From Trogon surrucura (lineage: Eukaryota > Chordata > Aves > Trogoniformes > Trogonidae): DNA of 64,000 nucleotides. This document shows positions 52,007 through 64,000 of this stretch, in pieces. The notes below the pieces were generated by a model, which was not told where the DNA came from, did no database searches, and saw nothing but the letters and a program-made list of their open reading frames with translations. Where the stretch lies: assembly GCA_020746105.1 (NCBI GenBank), contig CM036617.1, forward strand, positions 178,402,412-178,466,411. The letters run 5' to 3'. The translations under genes and the position numbers were made by a program. The first letter of the stretch is position 1; the number at the start of each line of letters is the position of its first letter.

Positions 52007-55000
52007 ACTCACATGGAGTGTAAATTTAACAGTGAGATACGTGAGTTTCTGGAGGAAACTCTCATTGGAGCAGTGGGGATTAACTAGTTTAAAATAAAAC
52101 TGAGTTTGTTTATGAAACGGTTAATATGGTTGCCAGTGACAGAATACTGAACAGAATATCCATTTTGTTCCTTTTTCCTAGATTTTATTGATCATTTAGT
52201 CAAAGGATTAAGGTCACACTTGTCTGCATGGCAATTTAAAGGAATAACTTCCAATCATTAGCAGCAAGCAATGGAATTATCAAGCTACTGTTTTAACTCA
52301 GCATTAATGAAGTATGAGTTTATAATGATTTCTTCACTTATCATCCTTTTCCCATCTCTTAAACCAACACCTCTACACCAGAAATTGTTCTTCCACAATT
52401 ACTTGAAAATCGAGCATGAGAAAATGGGAGGATTTTTCTAAACACTGTGATTTTGTTACAAGTAAAACTGGTGAGCAGCAATGTTTAGCACTACCCAGGA
52501 TTGCAAAATTTTGATGGTTACTGTTGTTTTGTTTTCACAGCAGTAATGTAAATAACAGAAATCAATAAAGCTCTGCAGACTAACTTTGAATCATCACATT
52601 TTTAAAGAAAGAGCTGCAGTATGTTTAGCAGCACAATCTATTTAAACAAACACAATTAACTGACAGAATGTCTTTTACTAAAAACTTAATTTCAACCTCA
52701 CAATCAGTGACCAGAAGTGGCTTCTAGTCATTAAAACTGGACATAAATATGGCTTCAGCAAACCCTGGAGATGCTGTTTTTGCAAGATCCTTGAAAAGCA
52801 GTTTAATTTTTTTCCCTCAGCCACTGTAAAAACATCCTGAAAACGCAGCTGGAATTGAATTTCACTGCGCCTCCAGAGTTGTAACTAGATTATGTCCTCC
52901 TTCCCATCTGTCACTGCTCTGTACTTCCAATGCACCCTTGAAGCTATGGTCTAGTAATAGAATTGTTTCAGTCACCATATGGGAAAGGAGATGGGAAGAA
53001 GATTTTAGTACCTGGTAACATGTTTGTTTATTTATTATACTGATACTTCTTTTCTCTGTCTCTGTCTAGTGAACACTTTAATCCTCACAAAATCATAAAG
53101 TGATTTAGATCAGAAAGATGTTCTAGATGCCATCAGTTGAGACGGTGCTGAAACTTCTTCCGGATGTCACTCTCATTACACCTCAAATCTAGCCAAAGAA
53201 CTGAAATCTGAGTGATGCACAACACAGAAGTTCAGCTCAGGATGCTGGGTGGTCAGCTAACTCTTCACAGCAGTTTCTATACTTGCAGCACTTCAGGCAG
53301 TAAGTGACTCCTGAGCACCACAGCCCCTGGCATTTGAACGCTTCTGATTCTATAGTCCAGCTATGGAAAAGAGACCCACTAAGATCCTACCATGTTTTTT
53401 TTTGTGAAGGAGTCAATAAAATAAAACTAAACTGCAGTGCATGCGTCCAGGATCTACATCAAATAAGGTCTTGTCCTATGGAGGGAGTGACACTTGTGTT
53501 GTTCCTGGGACTATTACTTATGTTTTCCATGTTATGAAAATAGTGGAAACTTACACAATTTGGCTCACAAACAACACAGCAATGGTTGCATACAAGTTCT
53601 TCTCTGCAAGAAAATGTTTGGAATTTCAGGTTATACTACACTTTAGAGTGATGTGTTGAAAAGCTAAGAACTCCAAATACCGAGCAAATACCCTGCTATT
53701 CTCTTGCTAAGATTTCAGGAGAAAGATTCAGACTTCTTTTCGTATTTTCATTAATGCCTCAATTTTCCCTGTTTTCACTGTAACCTGGTAAGCACTAAAC
53801 TTGTGTGCTACTCTTCTCCGTCTGAAATTTAAGCATCACTAGGAAGATAACTAAATTCTATGGCCAATTTCAATATAAGTCTAAGGGATTCTGGCAGATG
53901 GCACAGTTTCCATTTGTCTGTGTAGAAGAATGAGCAATTTAAAGTAATAGCTGCTATGCTTTAAACAATTATACAGTCTCTTACACCTTCATTTTAGATG
54001 TAACACTCTTATCAAGCTTTCTGGCAACTAAATTACATCTGCTTTAGCCTTTCTTATATCAGTTGGACCCTGCAGTCAACTTCAGAGGGGACACATAAGT
54101 GGCTGTAAATAACACATTCACGTCTGCATTTGAAATTTAATAATCACTTGATGAGGAGGATGCAAGAATTTAAACTATACCCATTTAGATTACCTCAAAC
54201 GCAGCACTGACTGTTGCTGTTAGTCTTTGAAGAGAAGTACTAATCCCATATGAATTTCCACGCCGTGTTGTTTAAGAGGCATGCAAATACAATCTGATAT
54301 CAGATAGGACAAAGCACCAAGAGTGCAAAGCCGAATAATGTAATATATCATTTCCGAACCTGCTAGCAAAATAGTATTTTCTATCTACTGTCCATTAATA
54401 AAAATACACAACTCCCTGAAAACAAGAGTGTCAATAACTGTTACAGCATTGTATTCCCTGCTTTGGAAAAATCCTTTTAAAAAAACCTTATTTTTACTCA
54501 CAAACGGGTAACAATAACTCACAATATGGGTAATAATCAAAACATTGCAAATTACATGATATTTGCAGGTATCAGCAACAAACCAGAAAGAGCACTAACA
54601 GCCTAAACTGATCACACCAGTATATTACAGCATATTGCAGCATTCTGGAGGATCCTAGTTAAAAAGCATTGCATTTTTTACTAAATTATATTGATTTTTT
54701 TTACAAGTATTGCAATACAAACTCACAGAATCTAGATATTCCTTCTAGCTGTAAAAAACCTCTTAGTCTGAACGGTAACTAGTGTTTATTAAGACATTGA
54801 TTTATAAAGTCATTCCAGCAGCTAACAAGCACACCTGAAAATTCTGTGTATAAATTGTAGTGACTGCTCAGAAACAGCTGTGTTTAAGAGTAAGAAAATG
54901 TAAATACAGTACCCCAACACTTCCACTGATCGTATGTCCGCAAACATAAATATGCTGACTTTGGAAATGTGGATATTTTATCCTTGGTTATATTTATATT

Positions 55001-55718
55001 CTTCTATGAAATCACTGTGTATTATTACAAAGCCCTTGAGAGTTGCAAAGAATGTAGTTTCTGTGTATTTTCGTATCAGATTCTGCTGCCAGTTACAGCG
55101 ATACACATTGAAGTAACCTCATCAAAGTCAGTCTATTACTCTGGGTTTATGGCATTCCGAGATCAGACCTCGGCTCTGAGAATTTTATTTTCATGTGAGA
55201 TTTAACTTCAAATACAGTCTTCTTTGTTGTTTGTTTGAAGCAAACAGACGAATATTAATACCAAATTTTACTGGAAGACGCATGCTTCTATCACCCTTTA
55301 ATTTTGCTTCCTGATGCAGCTTAAAAGGTGATAAGATATCTCTATCGTGCAATGAACTGGCATCAAAATTGCCATTAAACAGCACATTTCACTGAAGGCA
55401 AAGCACAGCTTTTTTTTCTCTCTCCTTATATATGTGCCCTTACACATATGTAGGCCACCCTATGCACCACACTATAAATTGTCTGTAACACTGAGGTTAT
55501 TCTAGACAGTTATAAAGAAACATGCATATTAAGCACATTCAGTGACATATTTAATTGAAACTCAAGAGGCTACCCACTGCACATTAGAATAAACATAACC
55601 CATACTATGCCTTTTTCCCTTCTCGTATCATTTTCTGAACTGCTTTTGTTCAGAATTAACTTAAACAGTTTATCACTCATCCAGATTGGTTTTGAAGCTA
55701 TGTTCAGTTGTTTGTAAT

Positions 55719-55735
55719 GATATATATATATATAT
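55719..55735 (+). repeat. (AT)n microsatellite
   Basis: About eight AT units, intronic. Confidence 0.9.
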
Positions 55736-56724
55736 TCCCTCAGAGCCTACTTCACCACCTCTTTAATCTTTAGCCAAGATTATCTAGAGTACTACTCACT
55801 AACAAAAACTGCCGGTATATTTTGCCCAATAATGTATTTGTCTTTTTATCAGATGTTAAATTTACCCACAACTGCAGCTAAAGCCCTCCAACAGCCGACA
55901 TCTGAAGTCATTATTCAAACCAGCCTGCCAGTCTTCCTACAGTCTCTCTGTCTTCTGAGCTGTACAACAACAAAATCTCTCGCCTTCTCTTCAGTGACTC
56001 TATCACACAGCAAAATAAATTCAGACAAAGGTTGATACATTTAACTGTTCATTCATCTATTCCAGAGCCTTGGCCATCAGAAGAATTTGTATTACCCGTA
56101 AAATTTAACTGCCACCATGGAGCTAATCTATAACTAGTTCGTGTATAAAATCAAACAGGAAAAGGGCCTGTAAACAGAATCTTTTATCTCTGCCCAAGAT
56201 TCTGAAATATTTCTGAGTATCTTGCAAAAGCCTGTGTATGGTTTTTTCTCTAGTAGCCTACTAGTACTGCTACATATTCTGAAAATATCAGCAGTTTATT
56301 TTAGGATTTTTTATGAGAACAGTGTATTTTAAGCAAATATTATTGAATATCAGCAAATAAATGTTGAGGTTCTTAAACTGCAAACAAGAATATTTGCAAC
56401 AGAAACCTGACTCAGCCGTGACCTTTCAAAAGCAGCACAGGGGAGGTATCATGTGATTTGTATTTCTAATCAAAATATCCTGAATTTTAAAAGGCAAATA
56501 TTTGCAGTAGATTGCTTTTGTACAAGGTAGAGACTCAGAGTTCTTGCAAGATATTGTTCATAGAGTAACATTAATTAAAAAATAATATTAGAGAAACATG
56601 TGCATGACACTGCAACAGAAACTGGGAGACAAGAGACATACCAGCGTGATCTACCATTGCTCTATCCATTTTAGCTCTCTTTCCTAAATAGTAACACAAA
56701 ACCAGTTTCCCCCCCCGACCTTAC

Positions 56725-57760
56725 CTATAAATGAAAGGAGCTACTGTGGCAGTGTTGGGGTGACTGTATTGCTGTTGCTGAGGAAGCTGGACAACACCAT
56801 TTCCCGTGCCCTGGCCACTGCTTGCAGTCATCGAGGCTGAGAGAGCCACGGAGGACCCTGGGGTGAGAGCTGTGTTTGGGTCTTTCCCTTCAGAAGAAGC
56901 AAGACCAGAGGAAGGAGAAGCCTTCTCACTAAATTGAGATTTTGGTGTTGGTTGGGACTGGTTTCCTTTTGTAGTCCTCAGTTTTTCAACCTCCTTACTT
57001 CCTGTGCAGGCAGATGAAGTGCTCTGCTTTGCTGTTGGCACCTTTGAGCCCGGTTTCGGGATCCCACTAGAAGATGGTATTAAACTTTCCTTCTTGGCTG
57101 CTGCTGTCTTGCTTCCCTTTGGGATTAAGCTTGCAATTTTTGAGCTCTTCTTTGTAGACGTTTCAGTGATCTGGTCCTTCTCTTCCTTGACTGTTTTCTC
57201 AGTGCAAACTTTGTTTTTGTCCCTGTTCTTTTCCTCTTTGTCCTTTGGCTGTAGCAAAGACTTTTTATTGCTGAGATTTTTGCTTCCAGCTTTTGGAGGG
57301 GTTAACTTGGGTGATACTTTAGGACTGCTACTCGTGGAGCCGCCGCTGTTCACCCCACTGCTTAAGACATCCATTTCACCACACTCTGAGAAGGTATCAT
57401 CCTCTCTCCCACTGTCACTGGGTCCTGAGCTCAGCGACAAAGGAGGTCTCAGAGCAGTCCTAGCATTAACCAGCTTAAATTTTTCCAGCATAGATTTTTG
57501 TCCAGATGAAGGAGGCTTCACGCCTTCAGAAGGGGGTGGCTTAAGCCTGTCTGAAGATGGAGTAGGGGAGGTTGCGGGGCTAGGCTGCTTCACGGACAGC
57601 ATGGTAGAGGTCGCACTGTGTTTGACATTCATGGATTTGCTGCGCCAAGGCTTGCTGGCACTTGGAGAGGGTATGGCAGAGACCTGCTGCTGCCCGGTGC
57701 TGGTGGGATGCTGCACGTTTCCGTTCATGCCTGCAGATGGGTGAGGACCTTTCGGTGAAT
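56725..57760 (-). CDS. NAV3: NAV3 large internal exon (SxIP-rich)
   Basis: This 1,036-nt exon encodes 344 complete codons plus split codons at both ends. The product is Ser/Pro/Lys-rich and disordered-looking. It matches the human NAV3 segment between the N-terminal CH domain and the central region: it contains KPWRSKSMNVKHSATSTML, SGQKSMLEKFKLVNARTALR and ends in HPNTATVAPFIYR. Numbering from the internal Met at 57728, four SxIP motifs are present: SAIP at 17-20, SLIP at 200-203, SLIP at 215-218 and SGIP at 221-224; the last three sit in a basic cluster (57057-57131). SxIP motifs are known to bind EB proteins, consistent with the navigator family acting at microtubule plus ends. The acceptor at 57761 is a tandem AAGCAG and the donor is AG|GTAAGG. 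NAV2 is excluded by many NAV3-specific residues. The Met at 57728 is internal, not a start. Confidence 0.97.
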
Positions 57761-59934
57761 CTGCTTAAAAAAAGAAAGAACCATAACGGTACAGTTATTT
57801 TCTCATCTCCCATGTGAAGGTGATACTGTACTCCTCCGGCATTTAAAACACATGTGATTTACAATAAACATAATTCACATGTGCATGGAACACGAAGGAT
57901 GCTAGTTGCAAGTGCCCTACTTTCCCCCACCATCACGTTGCTGCTCAATACTTCTATGATCTCAAGAGAGACTTGAAAACACCTTCCTCACCACCATTTC
58001 ATTATTCAAATTAAACCTTCCAGTTTAAAGATTTTATCTTTAACAAATCACAGAAAAATTCTTCCAGTCATTTGTTAATAATAAAATACTGAAATATGGA
58101 AGGGAATACTACAATCCTGAAAGAGAAGAAAGAAGAAACATGTAAAGAAAGAGGAAACAGAAGAAGAATAAAACCAGAGAAAGATGGTTTTGGTGTTTAG
58201 TGAAAGCAAAATATGTGCTAGAAAGCTAAGGGTTTGGGCGGAACAAGAAGGACTGAGTAATACTGAAATTAAATTAATATGATCAATATTTATAAAATTA
58301 AAAAATGGCAAATCATTGGACTTCTTTCTGTTTTAAGTATAGTCAACATCCTTTAGTAGCCGACTTCAGGAACTTATCCCAGTACACTTTCATAAGTGGG
58401 CAAAAATATGTCACCATTTTCACCAGTGTCAGTACTTGAAAATTACAGTGACCTATCATCTACACGGGTACCATAACAGTAGCTGTTTGGGGCCCGAAGG
58501 TCAGGTAGGTACAGAGGACTTGTTTACAAGGCTCTGGTACTTTCACTATATTTACATCATTCAGGAACTTCAGCGAATCTTCAGAGTTAATGAGCACAAG
58601 ATTCTTGCAATAGTCAAACTATGCTAATAGACAAACACCATTTTCAAAAAAGTCATCTAGCTTTATTAAGAAAAACAAACCAATGCACAAAAAGGCTAAG
58701 CTCTGCTGTTTGAAGGTCAGATTTCCAAGACATATTTGAGTATCTAAACATTATTACTCTGGAGCACCAGAGAATTGAAATGGTAATGGCAATCAAATAT
58801 GTGGTAAATAGCTGTTTCAGCAGATGACATATTTTCTCTTAGTATATCTATCTTGTTTTGCCATTCAGTCTCAGAACTACTGCTGAATTAGGCATAAGCC
58901 TAACTAGTATATCAAACTAAGTACTACAAGAAAGTATATGAAACATGCAATGCAAATATAGTTCATGTAATGGCAAAAAGAGTGTGTTGCATAGGCACAT
59001 GAAGCCAAAATCATGCCTTGGGCCCCCTCGTCTGAATGACATAGCAGATGAAGATTCTGAAGACATATGTCCCTTCACCAGAGTCTGAAGTTGTGTAGCA
59101 TTCTCATTTTTGCAATTTCAGCCCTATTGTGGATTAACCTAACCACCTGCAAGTCTGAAGGCCGCTAACACACATAGAAAAGGGAGGATTTTGAGCACCC
59201 TGAGAGGGGAGTTGTTTTTTCTTTAACAAAGAGAATGCAAAATAGCAAAATTCACTTCTCTAAATAGCATTAAGAAGTTCTAGTTTAAAAATAACATGAA
59301 AAACAAAAGTAACATAACAGAAATATGACAGCTTTTACTTGCTTAACACTATTAACAACTGGACCCCAGCTTGATCTGCCTGCACAGAAGGTTTCAAGCA
59401 GTTCTGCTGCATCCAGTTACTACTGAAGAAAATGGTAAGAGTTGCCTTTTTGGAACAGGTGAGGTTACAGATTATTCCCTAGGCTCCAGGTAACATCATG
59501 CACATGGAGCAGCTGCGGAGCTGATCCCTCCCTTGTGTCTAAGGCAAGAACTGCGGTTGGCCCCCTGCTATTTTCTGGTGAGCCTCAAGCGCTGGGAGAG
59601 AGCCTGGGGCCAACAACAACTGTTGCAAATTACTGCAGCCCTCAGGCTTCCTTAATTTATATCAGGGATCAGCCCTGCGGCTGATAGCCCAGGATTGGGT
59701 GTGCACAAGGACCTGGGTGTGCACACATCTTGCCTTGCACTAAGCTTCCCTTAATCACATAGAAGGATCGGAGTCTTTACGGACCGCAATAGTTTTGCAG
59801 AACAATCCACCGTAAGAATATGCAAAGCTAATGAAGAATACATGTAACAATCTGTGAACAGCGGGATGCCACTATGCTCTGTTGTATTCATTCTGTTACA
59901 TTTGTATGGCTTCAGGCTATTAGTTTTACTGCAG

Positions 59935-59952
59935 AAAAAAAAAAAAAAAAAA
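59935..59952 (+). repeat. poly-A homopolymer, 18 nt
   Basis: Eighteen A residues in intron, without recognisable retroposed sequence upstream. Confidence 0.9.
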
Positions 59953-60023
59953 GAGTGCAGTTCCGATTAAAAAGAAGAATGTGTGCCTTGCCATATTTCC
60001 TGCTATACAATATTAAACTCATT

Positions 60024-60049
60024 GGGGGGGGGGGGGGGGGGGGGGGGGG
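60024..60049 (+). repeat. poly-G homopolymer, 26 nt
   Basis: Twenty-six consecutive G residues in NAV3 intron; the NAV3 transcript would carry C26. An A18 run lies 71 nt away. The length should be treated with caution because assemblers miscount such runs. Confidence 0.9.
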
Positions 60050-60999
60050 AATTGTAAAAAGAAGAGTATTTACTATTTCATCAACAGCTTGTTCTAATAC
60101 ATATATAGCAAACTAACACAGGTTCCTGGAACCACTGGTATGTATTTGATCCCTATGTCACCAACCATAAACAGCATCAAAAAAATTACAAGGTACTTTA
60201 ACTTGCCTTTAATCTTCAATTTAAAGTATATCCTAATGTTCCTGTAAGGAATGGGGAGTGCACACTCTCAAGAAATATTGAAAGCCAGTCTGTATGCTTA
60301 AAGAGGTGGAATAAAGAGATTTACTGTCCCTCAAGCCCAAATGCATTGCTTGAAACTGCATATCATTCATTGCTTTCTGCATGCTCAATTGGACTTCGCT
60401 TCAGCTGTTCATTACATGAAATCTGTCCCCACCTCGTGGTGATTTTGATACAGAGTGAACCCAAACTATGACAAGGATTTCTTATTTCTGTAAACCAAAT
60501 TTTACAAGAAGATAGTCTTTAGTTTTAGGGCCCAATCTCCAAGACAAACTCATATTTGGTTTCTAATCAGCTTGCGAAAAGCAATTTTGCGTTCTGCTTG
60601 TGAGCTCAGTGCTTCAGAGCTCAGCCCAACCTGTGCTGGGAAAGCAGAGAAGCAACACCCTCAGGGCTTCAGTGCAAAATGAGAAATTTGTAGCAACACC
60701 CAGCAAGACCATGACAACTGAACGGACATTTTCAAGACAACATTTCATAGGCTGTTCCACAACTAAAGACATGTGAGGGGTTAAATACATGTCAGGCCCA
60801 AAATATAATCGGCCTCCTCTGTCTTCTCGTCTGTGACCTTTGCTGAGTTCTGTGCTGTTGGAGAAGACAGGACCTCTGTGACAGCAGCTGCCCTGTTGCA
60901 GCCTGCTTCGGTATTGATAATCTAAATATTCTGCAGCAGGCAGATGCCCAGATTAGAGTATACGATTATAGTCACTCACAATGAAAAAGGTTAGTAGAG

Positions 61000-61095
61000 A
61001 ATGGAAGAGCTGCAAGAGACTGCTACAAGGATGTTCAGAGGAATGGGAAGTCTATCTGGTGAGATTAAAAGAATCCAGTTTGTTCAGCTCTGCTT
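61000..61095 (+). mobile_element. possible very old CR1-like remnant
   Basis: AGAGCTGCAAGAGACTGCTACAAGGATGTTCAGAGGAATGGGAAG followed by TTAAAAGAATCCAGTTTGTTCAG has the same order of words as the ORF2-end region of the copy at 11190-11265 (GAGAGAGTCCAACAAAGAGC, GGATGATTAAGGGACTCG, CTGGGGCTGTTCAG). Similarity is weak and there is no tail, so this is tentative. Confidence 0.35.
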
Positions 61096-62980
61096 CCGGC
61101 TGTCCATGAGAAAGTAGGTCTGTCTTATCAGCACAGGAGGAGAACGCTACCAGGGGCAACTGGCAAAATATTGGCACCAGAAGAAATGTAAACAAATCGG
61201 CTATAGGTGTACGTAATGACCACAGATGAATGATGATTTGCCTCACCAGAAAATGGAGTTCCAGGGCAGAGTTTCTCAGAGTTAGTATGGACAAAGTAAC
61301 TAAATACTATCGAAAACAAGTTTGGACAATGCATGAACACCATGTTATATTATTAAATTACACTGAAAAGCTGGCAATTAAACTCCTGATGTAGAGACTC
61401 TTACTGGTGTTCGGGAAAATATTTGGTTTTGAAATTTGACTTGAATTAGAACATTATTTCCTTGCTGGACTCAAAACACCCTGGGTATCTACCTTCTTTG
61501 CAATATGAATAATTACTTTATTCAAATAGTTTCATTTTCATAATTTTATTTTTGTCTTTATTTTACTAAGTCAGAAGCAGAAAGATGAGATGTGACCTGG
61601 AAAACAGATGTGCTCATTGAAACCCATCCATAGGCTGCAAAGTCCAGAAAAAAATAATATAAAAATCAGCTCACTGAAGAACTAGAGATGAATTTCATCT
61701 GACATTTTTATTATTTTGGTGCATTCTGCACTCCTGACTTAACCACGGCGACACAGTTACCTGTGTCACAGAAGTGGGCTGGGATTGTGGGTAGAACCTG
61801 GGCTGTACTCACTGAAGAGCAAAGCTGCATTCTCCCAGGGCAGCTGCATTTCTTACTGTGTGAACTACTGCCTAAGCAACATTCAAAGAAGATAACATTA
61901 ATGACATACTAGATAATAGAATACTAAATGAAAGGCCCATATCACATCTTATTTTGGATCACCTTCAGGACTCCTTTAACTCTGTGACTACATAACCACT
62001 CCCCACTGCGACTGAGTTATGCAGGAATGGATTTCAAGTATTACATATAACTGGATTTAAAAACCCCATCCTTATGCTGCATATCTTTTCAGAGGTCTCT
62101 TTATAGAACATACAGGAAGATGTACAGCAGAGAAAAATGTGCCAAAATACCGTACCCTCAAAGAGGCCTGGAGGTTCCAACCTCTATTGACTACTTGGTG
62201 CAAGTCATCTTTCTCTGCTTCAGTTTATACAGCACTAATGCAGAATTACAAACTATTTACTACATGACCTGTGCCTCAGAAATTAGAGTGTATGGACTAT
62301 ATATCCATTTAATGGAAGCTCCAAGCATCTGCATCAGAAGCAAAATTTTAACTACAAGATTTATTATGTGTGCCACTCTGTAAGGAAAAATGAGTGTTTG
62401 AACATATATAGTGACACCTTTTTTAAAAAGAGGTGTTTGTGTTATTATTACTATTACTATTGCGAGGGTTGCAGTTTGTTTCTAAACAAATTCTTTAAAG
62501 AAACTCAGATCACTGAACATCTTCAAATACTTAAAAAAACTATTAAAAGACTACTTGGAAATTTCATTGCAATATTAAAAAAAATAGCCACCATAACACT
62601 TAAAATATAGCATAGTTCAGGGTTTTTTTTAGGCAAAGAAGTAGCATAGTGAATTCAAATGCAGGTTCTCATGTGTTCTTTTACGGTATTATAAAAGATA
62701 CCAGTTCACGATCCTCGTAGTCACAGAAGTAATTTTCTCTGATTAAATTCTGCTTTATACTCCAAAACAGATTTGTGTTTGGTTTATAGTTTCATGTAAA
62801 ATCAATGTTCTTTCAAACATTCTGCTGTTTTGAAACAAAGAATAAAGGACAGAAACATCTCAAGTATATACTCTGTAGTTATGCGACGTTATATTTTCCA
62901 TATCCTATAAAATGAATTTAATTATATACACAAACAAAGCCACCCCTTATCCTCTTGCAAGTGATGACTAAAAATCTCAC

Positions 62981-62998
62981 CAGAGTTCTCATTGTCAG
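62981..62998 (-). CDS. NAV3: candidate 18-nt NAV3 microexon
   Basis: On the minus strand a long pyrimidine tract (about 63001-63025, TTTCTTTATTTTCCTATTTCTTTAC) ends in an AG acceptor. Eighteen bases follow (CTGACAATGAGAACTCTG), then a GTGAGA donor. The length is a multiple of three. The downstream exon at 57760 begins with the last two bases of a codon, so the upstream exon must end with one base; if that base is G, as the human Asp at this junction implies, the insert adds Ala-Asp-Asn-Glu-Asn-Ser just before the DSPKGP segment. Microexons of 3-27 nt are known to be enriched in neuronal cytoskeletal genes, which suits NAV3. I cannot confirm use without RNA. It could be a chance splice-site pair, but the quality of both sites, the phase fit and the correct strand argue for a real exon. 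Confidence 0.55.
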
Positions 62999-64000
62999 CT
63001 GTAAAGAAATAGGAAAATAAAGAAATCCATCATGCAAAAAGCCACATAAATGTGCAGTGCAATGCAAACCTTACCGGTCAAAAGGCAGCTTCCAAGTAAT
63101 GAGCTAAGAATATTAATATCTACAAGCATGTCTCACCTTGAATCATTTCACTCTCACATATTTCAGCAGCAAAGTTATGTCAACATTACAAAGCAATTCT
63201 AAAAACCAAACTGCTGTACATACCTTCACTCAAGCAGCCCCATCTCCTACTTCACAACTTCACTATTGTATTTGTGAACTATATAGTGTCTGCTCAGTTT
63301 TCACTCTGATCTCTTTCTAGTTTTAGCCTGGATGCCTTGCCACAAACAAGTCCTTGATAAAATAAATCGCACTACAGAACTATCTAAAACATTCAGCCCA
63401 GATAGTAAAAATAAAGAAGTAACTATTGAAAGGATGGTTTTATATCTTCAGATTCAGCTAGGGGCAAAGTGTATTCATCAGAATTTTGTAAAAAAAAATC
63501 TGGATAGCTGCCTGTTGCTTGGATGAAGAACATTCACTGCATACTTGTTCCTCCCACAGACCCCAAGGATGCAAACGGGTACTATGTATATTGTATCATT
63601 TTCAACTGTATTCTAACCCAAAGATATGAATAAAATGCTGTTCATTAAACAAAGGGGAAAAGAAGAGGGGGAAGGGGCTGGACTAGTTACACAACTCAGA
63701 AAGCTCTATTTCTGCATTATTCTTTCTGAGATAAAGCCTGAAGAGGCACATTTTCCAGGAAAACAGAGTCAGGCTGGGAGAAATGGAGGGATCCAGGGAG
63801 CTCAGTCTGTTTCCGTAAAGGATATTCATATTTAAAGAAGGCAATAAAACATGAACACTGAATTCAAATGCCTGCAAAATTTCATTACATTTGACTTAAT
63901 TTCCAATCCTCTGTTCAGACTTATATATACACTAGGTAAGGTTCTGAAGGAATAGACTAACACAGTATTCTGATGCAAATAGAATATCCTGATTCTTCTT
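62999..64000 (-). other. NAV3 intron, runs off window upstream
   Basis: Upstream of the candidate microexon. The preceding NAV3 exon, expected to encode the NYANGNEK-type segment, is not within the window. Confidence 0.7.

Larger units (their letters stand above)
47424..56724 (-). other. NAV3 intron, 9.3 kb
   Basis: Bounded by the GTAAGG donor, which is followed after eight bases by a G8 run on the transcript strand (56709-56716), and a TTGATTTCAG acceptor. No transposon recognised; one 16-bp tandem duplication and a poly-A run. Confidence 0.9.
57761..62980 (-). other. NAV3 intron upstream of the SxIP exon
   Basis: Separates the candidate microexon from the exon at 57760, or forms part of a larger intron if the microexon is skipped. 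It contains A18, G26 and the possible old CR1 remnant. No coding exon recognised. Confidence 0.8.

Noticed and set aside
57004-57744. 246-codon ORF on the plus strand
   Set aside because: It is the antisense shadow of the NAV3 SxIP-rich exon; the minus strand has clear homology and splice sites.
63072-63104. Possible 29-nt exon ending in ACCG|GTAAGG just upstream of the candidate microexon
   Set aside because: Not a multiple of three and the acceptor lacks a pyrimidine tract; likely a chance donor.
63130-63175. Donor-like CAAG|GTGAGA with an open EICESEMIQ reading
   Set aside because: An upstream in-frame stop lies close by and no acceptor is visible in between.

Overview
This is vertebrate nuclear DNA, almost certainly from a bird. 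It is AT-rich and gene-poor, and it is sprinkled with CR1 LINE fragments that carry the typical avian ATTCTRTG-type 3' tail. The one host gene I can recognise is NAV3 (neuron navigator 3), on the minus strand. It is covered only by internal exons: neither the usual start of the gene (calponin-homology domain) nor its C-terminal coiled-coil and AAA region lies in the window. Species cannot be decided from the sequence. Family comparisons below rest on my memory of the human NAV1 and NAV3 proteins, not on a search.

Layout in the direction of NAV3 transcription (high to low coordinates): a candidate 18-nt microexon (62981-62998); a 1,036-nt exon (56725-57760) encoding a Ser/Pro/Lys-rich region with four SxIP microtubule-tip motifs; a 116-nt exon (47308-47423); an alternative first exon (coding part 38538-39078); a 109-nt exon (32634-32742); a 384-nt exon (31839-32222); and a 120-nt exon (28364-28483). 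All proposed junctions are GT-AG and all codon phases join. Downstream of 28364 more than 28 kb of intron runs to the window edge with no further exon recognised.

The most interesting feature is the internal first exon at about 39 kb. Its 181-residue product resembles the amino terminus of the paralogue NAV1 rather than the NAV3 N-terminus, it has its own ATG with an upstream in-frame stop and a four-codon upstream ORF, and its donor is in the right phase for the exon at 32742. It therefore predicts a short NAV3 isoform that lacks the CH domain and the SxIP-rich exon. The second is the 18-nt microexon, which would insert six residues in frame just before the SxIP-rich exon.

The remaining roughly 97% is intron: seven probable CR1 fragments (one with a reverse-transcriptase region, one with a fold-back 5' junction, one very degraded), short microsatellites and homopolymers (notably a 26-base G run at 60024), and a few non-repetitive stretches that could be conserved regulatory DNA. 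No tRNA, rRNA, CRISPR array or prokaryotic feature was seen. No new enzyme or defence system is visible; the novelty here is isoform structure.
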